The notes beneath the pieces are model-generated. The model ran no database searches. It was given only the letters and a program-made list of their open reading frames with translations, and was not told the DNA's origin. Shown one piece after another: positions 17,308 to 27,000 of a DNA stretch of 43,160 nt (the stretch's first letter is position 1; the number at the start of each line of letters is the position of its first letter). Origin of the DNA: Candidatus Zixiibacteriota bacterium (GTDB lineage Bacteria; Zixibacteria; MSB-5A5; GN15; FEB-12). The position numbers were made by a program, and so were the translations under genes. Where the stretch lies: NCBI GenBank assembly GCA_034439475.1, contig JAWXAN010000076.1:1-43160 (forward strand), written 5' to 3'.

Positions 17308-19096
17308 GAAAATAAAATGGTTGTGGCAGTATTACCGGCACTATAAATATGTCCTGCTTGTACTCCTCCTCCTTACACCTGTGCAGGCGGTTTTTCAGGT
17401 GCTTCTTCCCCGCATGCTCGGTTTTGTGATTGATTTTCTGAAATCCGGAATCGTGCCAACTGAAGGAATGGCCGGAAAACTGGTTGAGACCGGGCAGTCC
17501 TATGATCTTAATCCAAGCGACACATTTGCGGTGACTTTTCTGATTGTGAGTTTCATTGCAGTCGGGCTCTATGCTTTTGTCCAATCCCACAGGGCATGGA
17601 TGAATTCGCGCTTTGAATGGCTGTTCCGCCAGCACGCCTTTAACACGATCACCATTAAGGGGCCGGACTTTTTCAATCGGTTTCGCACTGGGGATTTGCT
17701 GACCCGCCTGACCGATGATGTCGCCGACAAACTCTCGTGGTTTGCCTGTTCGGGGATATTCCGGCTGTATGAGGCGTTGGCTATCGTGTCATTCATAATT
17801 GCTATGATGATATCGATTGATCCGCTTCTGACACTCTATACAGTAGGGCCGTTGCCGCTGCTGATATTTATCTTTTTCAAAAGCGCATCCCTTTTGGATA
17901 AACGGTATGACCTACTTCAGGTGAAGATTTCAAATTTCAGCGATGTAATGGAAGCCTGCTTTTCGGGAATCCGTGTGGTCAAGGCCTATGTGCGCGAGAA
18001 GGCACAGCAAAAGAGCTTTGAGAAGGCAGCCATGGAACGCCGCGAAGCCGAGTTGTCGGCTGTCAAAATCACCGCGATTGTCGATTCGCTTTATGCCTAT
18101 GTCTGGCAGTTCGGAATTGTAATCGTACTGATTGCTGGCGGCTGGATGGTGATAAAAAGCAGTCTTAGCTTGGGGAATTTGAGCGCCTTTATTTATTACG
18201 TTGTCTGGCTCGTCTTCCCGATGTTCGATATCGGGCAGTTCCTTGTCAAATCCCGCCAGTCGGCAGTTTCGATTGATAGACTGGTGGAACTTGAAGATGT
18301 CCCGGCGATGGTGAAGGAAAGCGGAACGCTGTCGGCCAATGGATATGTGAAAGGAAATCTTTCGCTCAAAAATGTCTCGTTTGGTTTTGCGACTTCCGAA
18401 CGGAAGATTGTCCAGAATGTGTCCTTTGACATCAAGGCTGGTGAAACGGTTGCTCTAGTCGGTAAAGTCGGCTCAGGTAAGAGCTGGCTGGTGAATATGA
18501 TCCCGCGTCTGGTCGACCCAACTGGCGGAGTTATATCACTGGATGGACATGACCTGCGCGAGTATAAACTCGAGGACCTTCGCACATCAATTGGTTATGT
18601 CCCGCAGGAGCCGGTTTTGTTCAGCGACACCATTCGCAATAACATTCTCTTTGGACGCAAAGATATTTCAGACACGGTGCTTGAGTGGGCTATAGAAATA
18701 TCTCAGCTTAAAGAGGAGATCTCGCGCTTTCCCAAGGGTCTTGAAACCTCAATTGGAACCCGCGGGATGTCGATATCCGGCGGACAAAAGCAGCGTGTGG
18801 CGTTGGCACGTGCATTGGTCGGCAAGCCGAAGATATTAATATTGGATGACTGTACTTCGGCTCTTGACTCACGCACCGAATCTCTCTTGTGGGAACGATT
18901 ACATGAGGTATTGCCGGATATCACGGCGATTCTCATCACTCATCGGCCTGACACACTCGAACGGGCAGATATGATTCATGTTATGGAAGACGGTTCGATT
19001 ATAGAAAGTGGACGGCATTTTGAGTTGATGGCTCAAGAGGGACATTACGCGCGAATTTACAACCGCTATCAACTTGAGGAGCAAGTGACTAAATAG
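17300..19096 (+). CDS. ABC exporter half-transporter, subunit with degenerate Walker B
   Basis: 598 aa, transmembrane domain plus ATPase. Walker A is GKVGSGKS (388-395), Q-loop Gln436 in YVPQEPVLFSD, signature ISGGQ (492-496), and Walker B ILILDD with Asp517 where the catalytic Glu should be; switch His548 is present. Translationally coupled to the upstream half-transporter through the 8-base overlap. The defects in the two subunits fall in the same composite ATP site (this Walker B with the partner's FSRGE), which strongly supports an obligate heterodimer. The 3' end overlaps the convergent DJ-1-like gene by 8 bases. Confidence 0.9.
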   Translation: MRKKIKWLWQYYRHYKYVLLVLLLLTPVQAVFQVLLPRMLGFVIDFLKSGIVPTEGMAGKLVETGQSYDLNPSDTFAVTFLIVSFIAVGLYAFVQSHRAWMNSRFEWLFRQHAFNTITIKGPDFFNRFRTGDLLTRLTDDVADKLSWFACSGIFRLYEALAIVSFIIAMMISIDPLLTLYTVGPLPLLIFIFFKSASLLDKRYDLLQVKISNFSDVMEACFSGIRVVKAYVREKAQQKSFEKAAMERREAELSAVKITAIVDSLYAYVWQFGIVIVLIAGGWMVIKSSLSLGNLSAFIYYVVWLVFPMFDIGQFLVKSRQSAVSIDRLVELEDVPAMVKESGTLSANGYVKGNLSLKNVSFGFATSERKIVQNVSFDIKAGETVALVGKVGSGKSWLVNMIPRLVDPTGGVISLDGHDLREYKLEDLRTSIGYVPQEPVLFSDTIRNNILFGRKDISDTVLEWAIEISQLKEEISRFPKGLETSIGTRGMSISGGQKQRVALARALVGKPKILILDDCTSALDSRTESLLWERLHEVLPDITAILITHRPDTLERADMIHVMEDGSIIESGRHFELMAQEGHYARIYNRYQLEEQVTK

Positions 19097-19700
19097 AACG
19101 CTCAGGTCCCATGCGCCAGTCGTACTCCATATATGTTGCTGTCTTGCGCGCGACTTCTTCGCCGCACAGACGCGCGACAACATGGAGCGACATATCGATG
19201 CCTGCGGAAATCCCTCCGGCAGTTATGATCCGCCCGTTATCGACAAAGCGGACATTATCGCGGATTGTGACGGTCGGAGCGACGGATTTGAGCAGTTCGA
19301 AAGTCTGGTGATGAGTTGTCACAGTGAGGTTTTCGAGCAGCCCAGCTTTGCCTAAAACTATCGAACCGGTGCACACCGACAAGACAAGTTGCGCAGTCGA
19401 TGCCGTTTTCCTGACCCATTCGATAACCGGCGCGTTGACAAGCAATTTTCTTGTGCCGAATCCCCCCGGAACTACAAGGATATCTATGAGGGGGTGGTTA
19501 TCGAGCAGAAAATCGGCATTCACACTCAAACCGTTTTTTGCAATGATCGTTCTTGTGGTGGCCGAAATAGTCAAGACGCGAAAGTACTTATTCTCATTGA
19601 GTTCGGCAGTGACCGAAAAAACTTCGAACGGTCCCGCAAAGTCGAGGACTTCGACATCATCGAAAAGCAAAAGTCCAATCTGTAGCGGCGGCGTGGTCAT
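19089..19700 (-). CDS. DJ-1/PfpI-family protein (isonitrile hydratase-like)
   Basis: 203 aa, complete. Flavodoxin-like DJ-1/PfpI fold with the nucleophile elbow LVLSVCTGSIVLG (Cys110), an upstream acidic motif EVLDFAGPFEVF (Asp20) and TTHHQTFELL. The arrangement matches the isonitrile hydratase / AraC-N-terminal subgroup rather than YajL-type chaperones. The DNA-binding AraC domain is absent, so it acts as a stand-alone enzyme or sensor. The natural substrate is unknown. The next gene upstream on the same strand is the EamA transporter, 26 bases away, so the Lrp, EamA and DJ-1 genes may be one operon. Confidence 0.85.
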   Translation of the reverse strand: MTTPPLQIGLLLFDDVEVLDFAGPFEVFSVTAELNENKYFRVLTISATTRTIIAKNGLSVNADFLLDNHPLIDILVVPGGFGTRKLLVNAPVIEWVRKTASTAQLVLSVCTGSIVLGKAGLLENLTVTTHHQTFELLKSVAPTVTIRDNVRFVDNGRIITAGGISAGIDMSLHVVARLCGEEVARKTATYMEYDWRMGPERSI

Positions 19701-19726
19701 GACGTACTTTTGTGTGAAAGGCTCTG

Positions 19727-20710
19727 TTAAACTGAGGCTTGTTTAGATACAGAAATAAGTTCAGTCGTTCTCAAATCAAGAGGAACCGAATTTCGTGTTG
19801 TGCGGCTTTTTGCGCCGACAACTATGACAACTGCCGAGATAATTATGATCGAGCTTATGATTGTGCGGACTGTCACGGGTTCGTTAGCCAGGACCGAGCC
19901 GAGAAAAATTGCGATTACGGGATTGACGAATGCATAGGAGGCCGCCTTGCCGGGAGTGGTTGTGCGAAGCAGCCAGGCATAGGCCGCAAAGGCCAACGTG
20001 CCGAATGTAACCAGATAGACCATCGCCCATATAGATGGGGATGTAACGAGTTCGGGATTAAAGCGCCCGAACTCACCAGTTATGGTTGCCAGCGCTGTCA
20101 ATATAATGCCAGCCGCAAAAAGCTGCATTCCTGCTGATTGAATTTTCGAGTCCGGAGCTGGGACATTGCGCGAGAAGACCGAGCCGATGGACCAGGATAT
20201 CTCACTGCCCAATATCAACACGATTGCCCAGAAGTTGTCAAGCCGCGCAAGGCCCACAATTTTTGTTGGCGCAATCAAAAATGCCACACCGACAGCGCCG
20301 AGAAGAATACCGGAAAGAAGCAGACGCGACGGTTTTTGTCCGCCCGGGCGAAGCCAGTCGATGAGCACTACCCAAAGCGGAACTGTTCCGACAAGCAAGG
20401 CCGTCAATCCCGATGGCACAAATTGCAGCGCCCAGATGATTAGCCCCGTCCCGCCGACCATGAGGAAACTTCCGATAATCGCGGCATATTTCCACTCACG
20501 CAACGAAGGTTTTGCCGCCCCTTGGTAGTGCGCCCATATATAGAGAATGACCCCGCTAAGAATACATCTCACACCACCCATCAGAAACGGAGGGATGCTC
20601 GCAATGGCAAACTGATTGGCAAGATATGTCGATCCCCATATGATATAGACCGCGCCAAAGGCCAGAATAAGTTGGAGTCTATTTCGCTTGGCGATTTCAA
20701 TTTCAGTCAT
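19727..20710 (-). CDS. EamA/DMT-family transporter
   Basis: 327 aa from the ATG at 20710. An ATG at 20722 would add four residues, but GGAG lies 7 bases before the 20710 start, so that start is preferred. It has ten hydrophobic segments in two EamA repeats, with the typical first-helix text AVYIIWGSTYLANQFAI and second-repeat GSVFSRNV. Members of this drug/metabolite transporter family export amino acids, nucleosides or other metabolites across the inner membrane. It overlaps the end of the Lrp/AsnC gene by 8 bases, a coupling that suggests amino-acid-linked efflux under Lrp control (inference). Confidence 0.88.
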   Translation of the reverse strand: MTEIEIAKRNRLQLILAFGAVYIIWGSTYLANQFAIASIPPFLMGGVRCILSGVILYIWAHYQGAAKPSLREWKYAAIIGSFLMVGGTGLIIWALQFVPSGLTALLVGTVPLWVVLIDWLRPGGQKPSRLLLSGILLGAVGVAFLIAPTKIVGLARLDNFWAIVLILGSEISWSIGSVFSRNVPAPDSKIQSAGMQLFAAGIILTALATITGEFGRFNPELVTSPSIWAMVYLVTFGTLAFAAYAWLLRTTTPGKAASYAFVNPVIAIFLGSVLANEPVTVRTIISSIIIISAVVIVVGAKSRTTRNSVPLDLRTTELISVSKQASV

Positions 20711-21188
20711 CGCGGTCTCCATTCGTGCCGGGCATTATTTCAAGCGGCAGTTTGCTTGTCTCTTTGTAGGTTTCCATTACTATTGTTGTGCGTGTGGAAA
20801 CGACGGCGGGTATTTTCCCAATTTTGTCCCGAATGAGTTTGCCAAGCGCCGAGGTGTCGCTGGTTCGGACTTTGATGAGATAGCAGTCTTCGCCGGCTAC
20901 GTTGAAGACTTCCTGAACTTCGGGAATTTTTATCAGTTCCGGCCCGGCAGAGGCATCACCCGCCATTTCGCTTGTTTTGACGAAGACAAAAGCGACCAGA
21001 CCACAATTGAGTTTGGCGGCATCGAGGCGAATTTCGTAACCTTTGATTATTCCTTTTTTCTCCAGTTTTCTCACTCGCTCCAATGTCGCTGAGGCGGCCA
21101 TTCCGATGCGGTCTGCTATGTCACTATTGGACGTTTTGGAGTTTTCCTGAAGAATGGTAAGGATTTGGCGATCTATTTTGTCTATCAC
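20703..21188 (-). CDS. Lrp/AsnC-family transcriptional regulator
   Basis: 161 aa. N-terminal winged helix-turn-helix (MIDKIDRQILTILQENSKTSNSDIADRIGMAASATLERVRKLEKKGIIKGYE) and a C-terminal RAM/ligand-binding domain (FVFVKTSEMAG ... VQEVFNVAGEDCYLIKVRTSD). The GTG start has AAGGAG 7 bases upstream. Members bind amino acids and control transport or metabolism. It is the first gene of a probable operon with an EamA exporter, has a textbook promoter in front of it and an inverted repeat upstream of that, which may be its own operator. Confidence 0.92.
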   Translation of the reverse strand: MIDKIDRQILTILQENSKTSNSDIADRIGMAASATLERVRKLEKKGIIKGYEIRLDAAKLNCGLVAFVFVKTSEMAGDASAGPELIKIPEVQEVFNVAGEDCYLIKVRTSDTSALGKLIRDKIGKIPAVVSTRTTIVMETYKETSKLPLEIMPGTNGDRDD

Positions 21189-21210
21189 GAGACTTCTCCT
21201 TGATTTCTGT

Positions 21211-21239
21211 ATAATATGCGGTAATTATATGATTGTCAA
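21211..21239 (-). promoter_or_regulatory. Consensus promoter of the Lrp-EamA operon
   Basis: On the minus strand: TTGACA (21239-21234), a 17-base spacer, TATTAT (21216-21211), about 20 bases before the GTG start. It is the clearest promoter in the window. Confidence 0.75.
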
Positions 21240-21248
21240 GAAGAAAAG

Positions 21249-21278
21249 TTGTATTATTGTTATAATTCAGAATAATAC
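21249..21278. promoter_or_regulatory. Inverted repeat upstream of the Lrp promoter
   Basis: Perfect 9-bp arms TGTATTATT (21249-21257) and AATAATACA (21270-21278) with a 12-base centre, ending about 10 bases from the -35 box. Size and AT-richness suit an Lrp/AsnC binding site; autoregulation is common in this family. Inference only. Confidence 0.4.
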
Positions 21279-21471
21279 ACTGTTTTTTGTGCTGTTTTGA
21301 TTTGGGTCGGCAAACTTATGCTATTTAACGAAGGAACTTTTTTCAGACAAGCAGATACGCTAGCAGTGTATTCGCAAACCACATTACTTTACGCTTTGAA
21401 AAATGCCGATGGATTGTATACTTAAATACTGAAAGCTAACCACGAACGGCAGTTGGACCCGGGGAGTTTCT

Positions 21472-22209
21472 GTGAATCTAATTCGGATAATTTTGAAAAT
21501 AACACTGCTTTGTCTGCTTGCTGTCCAAACCTATGCAGTCGATCCGACATTTAATTCCAAGATTGATTACCAAGTCGGAACTGATCCGCAGTCATTGTTT
21601 GCCGCTGACCTTGATGGCGACGGCGACCAAGATCTGGCAGTTGCGAATCTTAATACGGCTAATGTCTCGGTTTTGAAAAACAACGGTAATGGCACATTCG
21701 GAGGTGCAGTCAATTACGGAACTGGAAGTTCAGCTCATTCAGTTTATGCAGCCGACTTGGACGGTGATGGCGACTTGGACTTGGCTGTGGCGAGTTTCGC
21801 AAATTTTGTCTCCGTACTCAAAAACAATGGCGATGGCACATTCGGCGTTTCGGTCAACTACCCAGCAACTGGTAGCCCGGCATCGATCTTTGCTGAAGAT
21901 TTTGATGGAGACGGTAAGCAAGACATTGTGACTGCGAATTGGTCGGGAAATAGTGTTACGGTCAGAATCAATAATGGGGACGGGACATTCCCTTTTCTTG
22001 GAATCACCCATATCATCGCTCCTACATCGGACAACGGCCCCTTCTCCGTATATGCCGCTGACCTCGATGGAGATGGCAAGCCAGACCTGGCCACAGCGAA
22101 CTATAACACGCAAACCATCTCAATCTTAACAAAACATCGGAGATGGCAATTTCATTCCAACGGGACTGTATGGAGTCGGCAATACCCCTGCATCTGTTTT
22201 TGCCACTGA
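21472..22209 (+). CDS. FG-GAP repeat protein, 5' part of a frameshifted gene
   Basis: GTG start with GGGGAG five bases upstream, a signal peptide (IILKITLLCLLAVQTYA), then repeated FG-GAP/VCBS blades (FAADLDGDGDQDLAVAN; VLKNNGNGTFG). In-frame homology stops at about 22131, where an A4 run carries one more A than the repeat pattern predicts. From there the frame runs into unrelated residues (HRRWQFHSNG...) and stops at 22209. The next frame continues the blades without a gap. If the frame is restored, one 444-aa exported protein spans 21472-22807, paralogous to the fragment at 3-437. The extra base may be a true mutation, a phase switch or a sequencing error. Confidence 0.75.
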   Translation: MNLIRIILKITLLCLLAVQTYAVDPTFNSKIDYQVGTDPQSLFAADLDGDGDQDLAVANLNTANVSVLKNNGNGTFGGAVNYGTGSSAHSVYAADLDGDGDLDLAVASFANFVSVLKNNGDGTFGVSVNYPATGSPASIFAEDFDGDGKQDIVTANWSGNSVTVRINNGDGTFPFLGITHIIAPTSDNGPFSVYAADLDGDGKPDLATANYNTQTISILTKHRRWQFHSNGTVWSRQYPCICFCH

Positions 22210-22240
22210 TTTTGATGGTGATAGCGCGATCGACCTTGCC

Positions 22241-22807
22241 GTGGCAAATGCTAATTCGAGCTCTGTGTCAATTGTGAAAAATAGCGGCGAGGGATCGTTT
22301 GTCAGCACAACTAATTACGGAGTAGGAATTGGCCCGTTGTCAGTCTGCGCCGCTGACTTTAATAATGATGGTCATCCTGACTTGTCCGCGGTAAACTACG
22401 TATCCGGTTCCGTATCCGTTTTAACGAACGAAGGGGACGGCACCTTCGCCACAGCAGTCAACTTCGAGGTAGGAGGACATCCTCGCTGTGTTGTTTCGGC
22501 AGATTTTAACGGAGACAACAAACCCGACATTGCTTCGGTGGGCTGGGACCTGGATGCTGTCTCGGTATTGTTGAATATCACGCCTTGCTGTTTCAGTACA
22601 ACAGGAAATGTGGACTGCAATGTTAATGACTTCGCAGATATCTCCGACCTGACGGCCTTAATAGATAACCTGTTTATTTCTCTTTCTCCGCTTTGTTGCG
22701 AAGAAGAAGCAAATACCGACGGCACGGGTGATGTTGATATTTCTGACTTGACCGCGCTCATCGACCATCTCTTCATATCGCTGAATCCGACGGCAATGTG
22801 TCCATGA
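22241..22807 (+). CDS. FG-GAP repeat protein, 3' part with doubled dockerin-like module
   Basis: Continuation of the gene above in the +1 frame; homology begins near 22135, ahead of the GTG at 22241. It holds further blades (CAADFNNDGHPDLSAVNYV; SADFNGDNKPDIASVGW), the cysteine linker CCFSTTGNVDC and two dockerin-like helices, DISDLTALIDNLFISL and DISDLTALIDHLFISL, ending in MCP. Module order and wording match the fragment at 3-437 closely. As drawn it lacks a signal peptide, so it would not be exported unless the frame is restored. Confidence 0.7.
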   Translation: MANANSSSVSIVKNSGEGSFVSTTNYGVGIGPLSVCAADFNNDGHPDLSAVNYVSGSVSVLTNEGDGTFATAVNFEVGGHPRCVVSADFNGDNKPDIASVGWDLDAVSVLLNITPCCFSTTGNVDCNVNDFADISDLTALIDNLFISLSPLCCEEEANTDGTGDVDISDLTALIDHLFISLNPTAMCP

Positions 22808-22813
22808 AATTTA

Positions 22814-22833
22814 CCCAATAAATCACGATTGGG
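22814..22833. terminator. Weak hairpin after the FG-GAP gene
   Basis: CCCAAT (22814-22819) / ATTGGG (22828-22833) with an 8-base loop, starting 6 bases beyond the stop. No T-run follows, so termination is doubtful. Confidence 0.3.
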
Positions 22834-22889
22834 CTTACTCATACCTCAAGGCATGAAAAGACGAGTTTTACCCTCAGCTTCTGAGACTT

Positions 22890-23963
22890 CTATTCAATCC
22901 AGTCGGCAATGAAGATATTAGTTTCGCCATGCGCCTTGCCGTCGCGATTCGAGGCAAAAACCAGTTTGGTTCCGTCATGGGAAAACATCGGAAAGCCGTC
23001 AAAGGTGGAATTAAATGTGACTTGCTCTATAGCTTTGGTGGTGACATTCACCATATACAGATCAAAGTTTCTGCCCTGTGGATCATTGACGTTTGAGGCA
23101 AAAATCACACGGTTGCCATCGGGGTGAAAGTACGGCCCGAAATTGGCGGCGTTGTTCGAGGTCAGTTGTATCGGGATTCTGTCGGCGAGCTTCATTACAT
23201 AGATCTCCAACCGTCCGGGTCGGACAAGACCTTCAGCAAGTAGCTCCTGATATTCTTTCAGGCTATCCCCGGTCGGCCTCGAAGCCCGCCAGCAGATGGA
23301 CTGGCCGTCGAGAGAGAAAAACGCGCCGCCATCGTAACCCGGTTCGTTGGTCAACTGTTCAACATCGCCTCCGTCAGGATTCATCATATATAGTTCCAGA
23401 TCGCCACTTCGAACAGAAGTGAAAAGAATTTTATTCCCCTGTGGAGAATATACGCATTCGGCATCGTAACCCTCGGTCTCGGTCAAGCGAATCAGATTCG
23501 TCCCATCTGAACTGGCTTTGAAAATATCGTATCCTTTGTGCAACGCCCATGTGTATCCTTTCGACATATCGGGTCGGGGAGGACAGGCGGTATCGGCAAG
23601 ATGAGTTGAGGCGTAAATTATTGATTGTCCGTCAGGAGAAATAAACGAGCAGGTGGTCGCTCCTTTGCCGTTTGATACCATGTGGGCATTTGCGCCATCG
23701 GAGGTCATGCGGAAAATGGCATCGCATTGGAGTGAATCACGGGTTGATTGAAATATCAATTCGCTGGCATCATATGAAAAGTAGGCCTCGGCATTCTGTC
23801 CGCCAAAAGTCAACTGGCGGATATTCGTCAGATGTTTCTCGCCGTCGAAAATGGTCGCTTTGACCACTTGAGTTCCGCTTAGCGCATTCCCTTTTTGGTC
23901 AATGCGTTCGCCGCAACCAAGAGCGGTCAGTAAAAGAAACGCCGCGCTATATCTTCCAATCAT
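22890..23963 (-). CDS. TolB-like WD40/PD40 beta-propeller lipoprotein
   Basis: 357 aa. A lipoprotein signal with lipobox TALGC (Cys17) is followed by about six PD40-type propeller blades, each with a form of SPDGQSIIYAS, SLDGQSICWRAS, HPDGNRVIFAS or SHDGTKLVFASNRDG, and the blade text ELYMMNPDGGDVEQLT. Such TolB-like propellers occur in the periplasm and bind proteins or peptidoglycan-linked partners. No TolB N-terminal domain is present, so it is not the Tol-Pal TolB itself. It stands alone, between the frameshifted FG-GAP gene and mfd. Confidence 0.82.
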   Translation of the reverse strand: MIGRYSAAFLLLTALGCGERIDQKGNALSGTQVVKATIFDGEKHLTNIRQLTFGGQNAEAYFSYDASELIFQSTRDSLQCDAIFRMTSDGANAHMVSNGKGATTCSFISPDGQSIIYASTHLADTACPPRPDMSKGYTWALHKGYDIFKASSDGTNLIRLTETEGYDAECVYSPQGNKILFTSVRSGDLELYMMNPDGGDVEQLTNEPGYDGGAFFSLDGQSICWRASRPTGDSLKEYQELLAEGLVRPGRLEIYVMKLADRIPIQLTSNNAANFGPYFHPDGNRVIFASNVNDPQGRNFDLYMVNVTTKAIEQVTFNSTFDGFPMFSHDGTKLVFASNRDGKAHGETNIFIADWIE

Positions 23964-24072
23964 CCAAAACCTCCAATTTAGAACAACAACTATACATAAT
24001 GTCCAAGAGACGATAGTAATTAAGCCGAGTAAGAAATAGTAAAAAAGTCTCGGAATTATTTGAGTCGAATCA

Positions 24073-27000
24073 TCAGCCTATTTGCGTCTTTTCCAGCAAT
24101 TGACGGAAAGCATTTAACCGGTCGGTTTCGGCAATGCCGGAGAAATCAACCATTACTGTCGGACGGGGGACGAGTGAGAACTCCATTGGGGCATCGGTCC
24201 CCTTGCGCAACGCTTCTATTTCGGCGCGGCTCAACTTCTTGTCTTCTTTGAAGAAAATATTGACCCGCCCTGAGCGCATTTTGACTTTCTCAGCTCCCAA
24301 CTGCGCCGCGACAACCTTTACTGCTGTTGCATCGAAAAGATTTATCGCCGACTGCGGCGCCCGGCCAAAACGGTCGGCAACTTCTTCGGTGATTTTGATG
24401 ACGTCATCAAGCACGGCGGCATCGGCCAAACGGCGGTATATGTCGACTTTTTGCTGACTATCGGGGATATAGTCTTCGGCAAGATATGTTTCGAGGTCAA
24501 GTTCGAATTTGGTGTCGGGGGGTTTTACAAGCTCTTCCCCCTTTAGCTTCGCGATTGTTTCCTCGAGGAGTTTGTTGTAGAGATCGAAACCGATTTCTTC
24601 GATAAAGCCGGACTGCTTAGCCCCGAGCAATGTACCGGCACCGCGAATTTCAAGGTCGCGCATGGCTAAGGCAAATCCTGATCCGAGGTCGGCATGGGCT
24701 TCAAGGGCGCGAAGGCGTTTCATTGCATCAACCTGCAGGGTCTTGATCTCAGGTGTTAGCAAATAAGCATAGGCCCGTCTCGCGCTTCTCCCGACACGAC
24801 CGCGCAATTGATACAATTGTGCGAGACCGAATTTATCGGCACGATTGATGATTATTGTATTGGCTCTGGGAATATCCAATCCGGATTCAATAATGGATGT
24901 GCAAAGCAACACCTGATAGTGTCCTGCCATAAAGGCCAGCATGATTCCCTCAAGCGAGCGTTCATGCATCTGGCCATGAGCGATTCCAATTTCCGCTTTG
25001 GGCAGGAGTTCTTTCAGATATTCGTACATGGCGTCTATAGTCTGCACTCTATTATGGACAAAGAAAACCTGTCCGCCGCGATCAATTTCGCGCAGGACAG
25101 CCATATTAATAATGGAGGCATCAAATTCCACAATTTCCGTTATGATTGGCAGTCGGTCTTTTGGAGATGTCGTAATGAGGCTCATATCCCGCACACCCGA
25201 GAGCGCCATTTGCAGAGTGCGCGGGATTGGTGTGGCGGTCATGGCAAGGGTGTCGACGGTCGAGCGCAACCTGCGCAGCGCCTCTTTGTGTTTTACGCCA
25301 AAGCGATGTTCTTCATCAATGATGAGAAGTCCTAAATCTTTGAATTCGATATCCCCCGAGAGCAAGCGGTGTGTGCCAATGACCAAATCGACTTTTCCTT
25401 CTGCAAGTTTTTGAACTGTCTCAAGCTGCTCTTTCTTGGTTCTGAATCGTGAAAGCAGATCGACCGACGCGGCAAAATCAGAGAGACGCTCAGAGAAAGT
25501 CGCGTAATGCTGTTGGGCGAGGATGGTCGTGGGAACCAGAATGGCTACCTGTTTTCCGTCATCGATTGCCTTAAATGCGGCGCGGATGGCGACCTCGGTT
25601 TTCCCATAGCCGACATCGCCGCATATAAGTCGATCCATCGCCCGTTCCATCTCCATATCCCGCTTTACATCGGCGATCGCTTTTTCTTGATCGGGCGTTT
25701 CATCGTAGGGAAACGAGGCCTCAAGTTGGCGCATAAATACGCTGTCGGGGCTGAAGGCGTATCCAAGCCGCGCTTTGCGTTCGGCATAGAGCACAATAAG
25801 ATCATCGGCCATATCAGCAATTGCTTTTTGTGTTTTCTCTTTGAGCTTGTCCCAGCCTGGTCCGCCGAGACGTGTCAGTTCGGGCGCGTTTTCACTGCCT
25901 GAATATTTTCCGACACGGTTGAATTCTTCGATGGGCACAAAAAGACGGTCAGTGCCATAGTATTGCAAAAGCAGGCAGTCGCGATTACGGTCATCGACAT
26001 GGATTGTTTCCAGCCCAAGGTAGCGGGCGATACCAAAATCGTTATGCACCACATAATCCCCGCGATTGAGATTGTGGTAATCTGATATCGCGACCCCTTC
26101 GCGGAATTTCTTTTTTCGTACGCGGCGATGATATCGATGGAATATCTCATGATCGGTAAGAATGGCAAACTTTCCGCCTGGGGAAACAAACCCGCCGCTC
26201 AAGTTTGCGGCTTCGACGACCGGCTTTGGCTCTAATGTGACTTTCTCTGCCAACAATTCCTGTAGCCGCTGAGCTTGAGCGACGTTGTCGGTGGCTATAA
26301 AGGAGGCAATGCCAAGCGTTTGATACTCACGAAGTGTGTCGGCCAAGAGGTCAAGCCTCGAGCCAAGGGCCGGATGGGGCTGGCAGTCAAAGTAAATGAG
26401 GGTTGGATCGACGCCTCGAAAAGGAAGGATTTCAATTTGGGGATGCGCACGAAAGGCATTGAGAATGTTGATCTTGTTCTGATAATACTCTTCCGGTTGC
26501 GGAAGCTTAGTGAGTTTTTCTGAAAGCCGCTCACAGAGCGATCGGGCTTCGTCAATAATTTCCTCGGCTTCTTTTTCAAGTGTCGCTGTTTGCTCCGAAA
26601 CAATTAGGCCATCAAGAGGGAAATATTCCAGAAACGAACCATGTTTCATGCCGAATAGGAGCGACAGCCATTCGAGGCCCGGCAGTTCTGGATCCCTCAG
26701 ATAGCGATTTCGAATAAAATCAGCATCGCTCTCGGGCAGGCGATCAAGGTGTGCCTCAAGGTCTTCATGGCTTATTGAAATTTCACGTTTCGGAAGGAGC
26801 CTCACATGAGTGAGTTGTCCTATCGTGCGCTGAGTCGAAACATCAAACTGCCGAATAGTGTCGACTTCGTCACCAAAGAATTCGATACGCACCGGCGCAT
26901 CGGCTCCGGGGCTAAAAAAATCGACCAAGCCGCCTCGTTTTGCGAAGTCGCCGACTTCTTCTACGAGCGGGACATTTCGAAAGCCAAGATTGACGAGACG

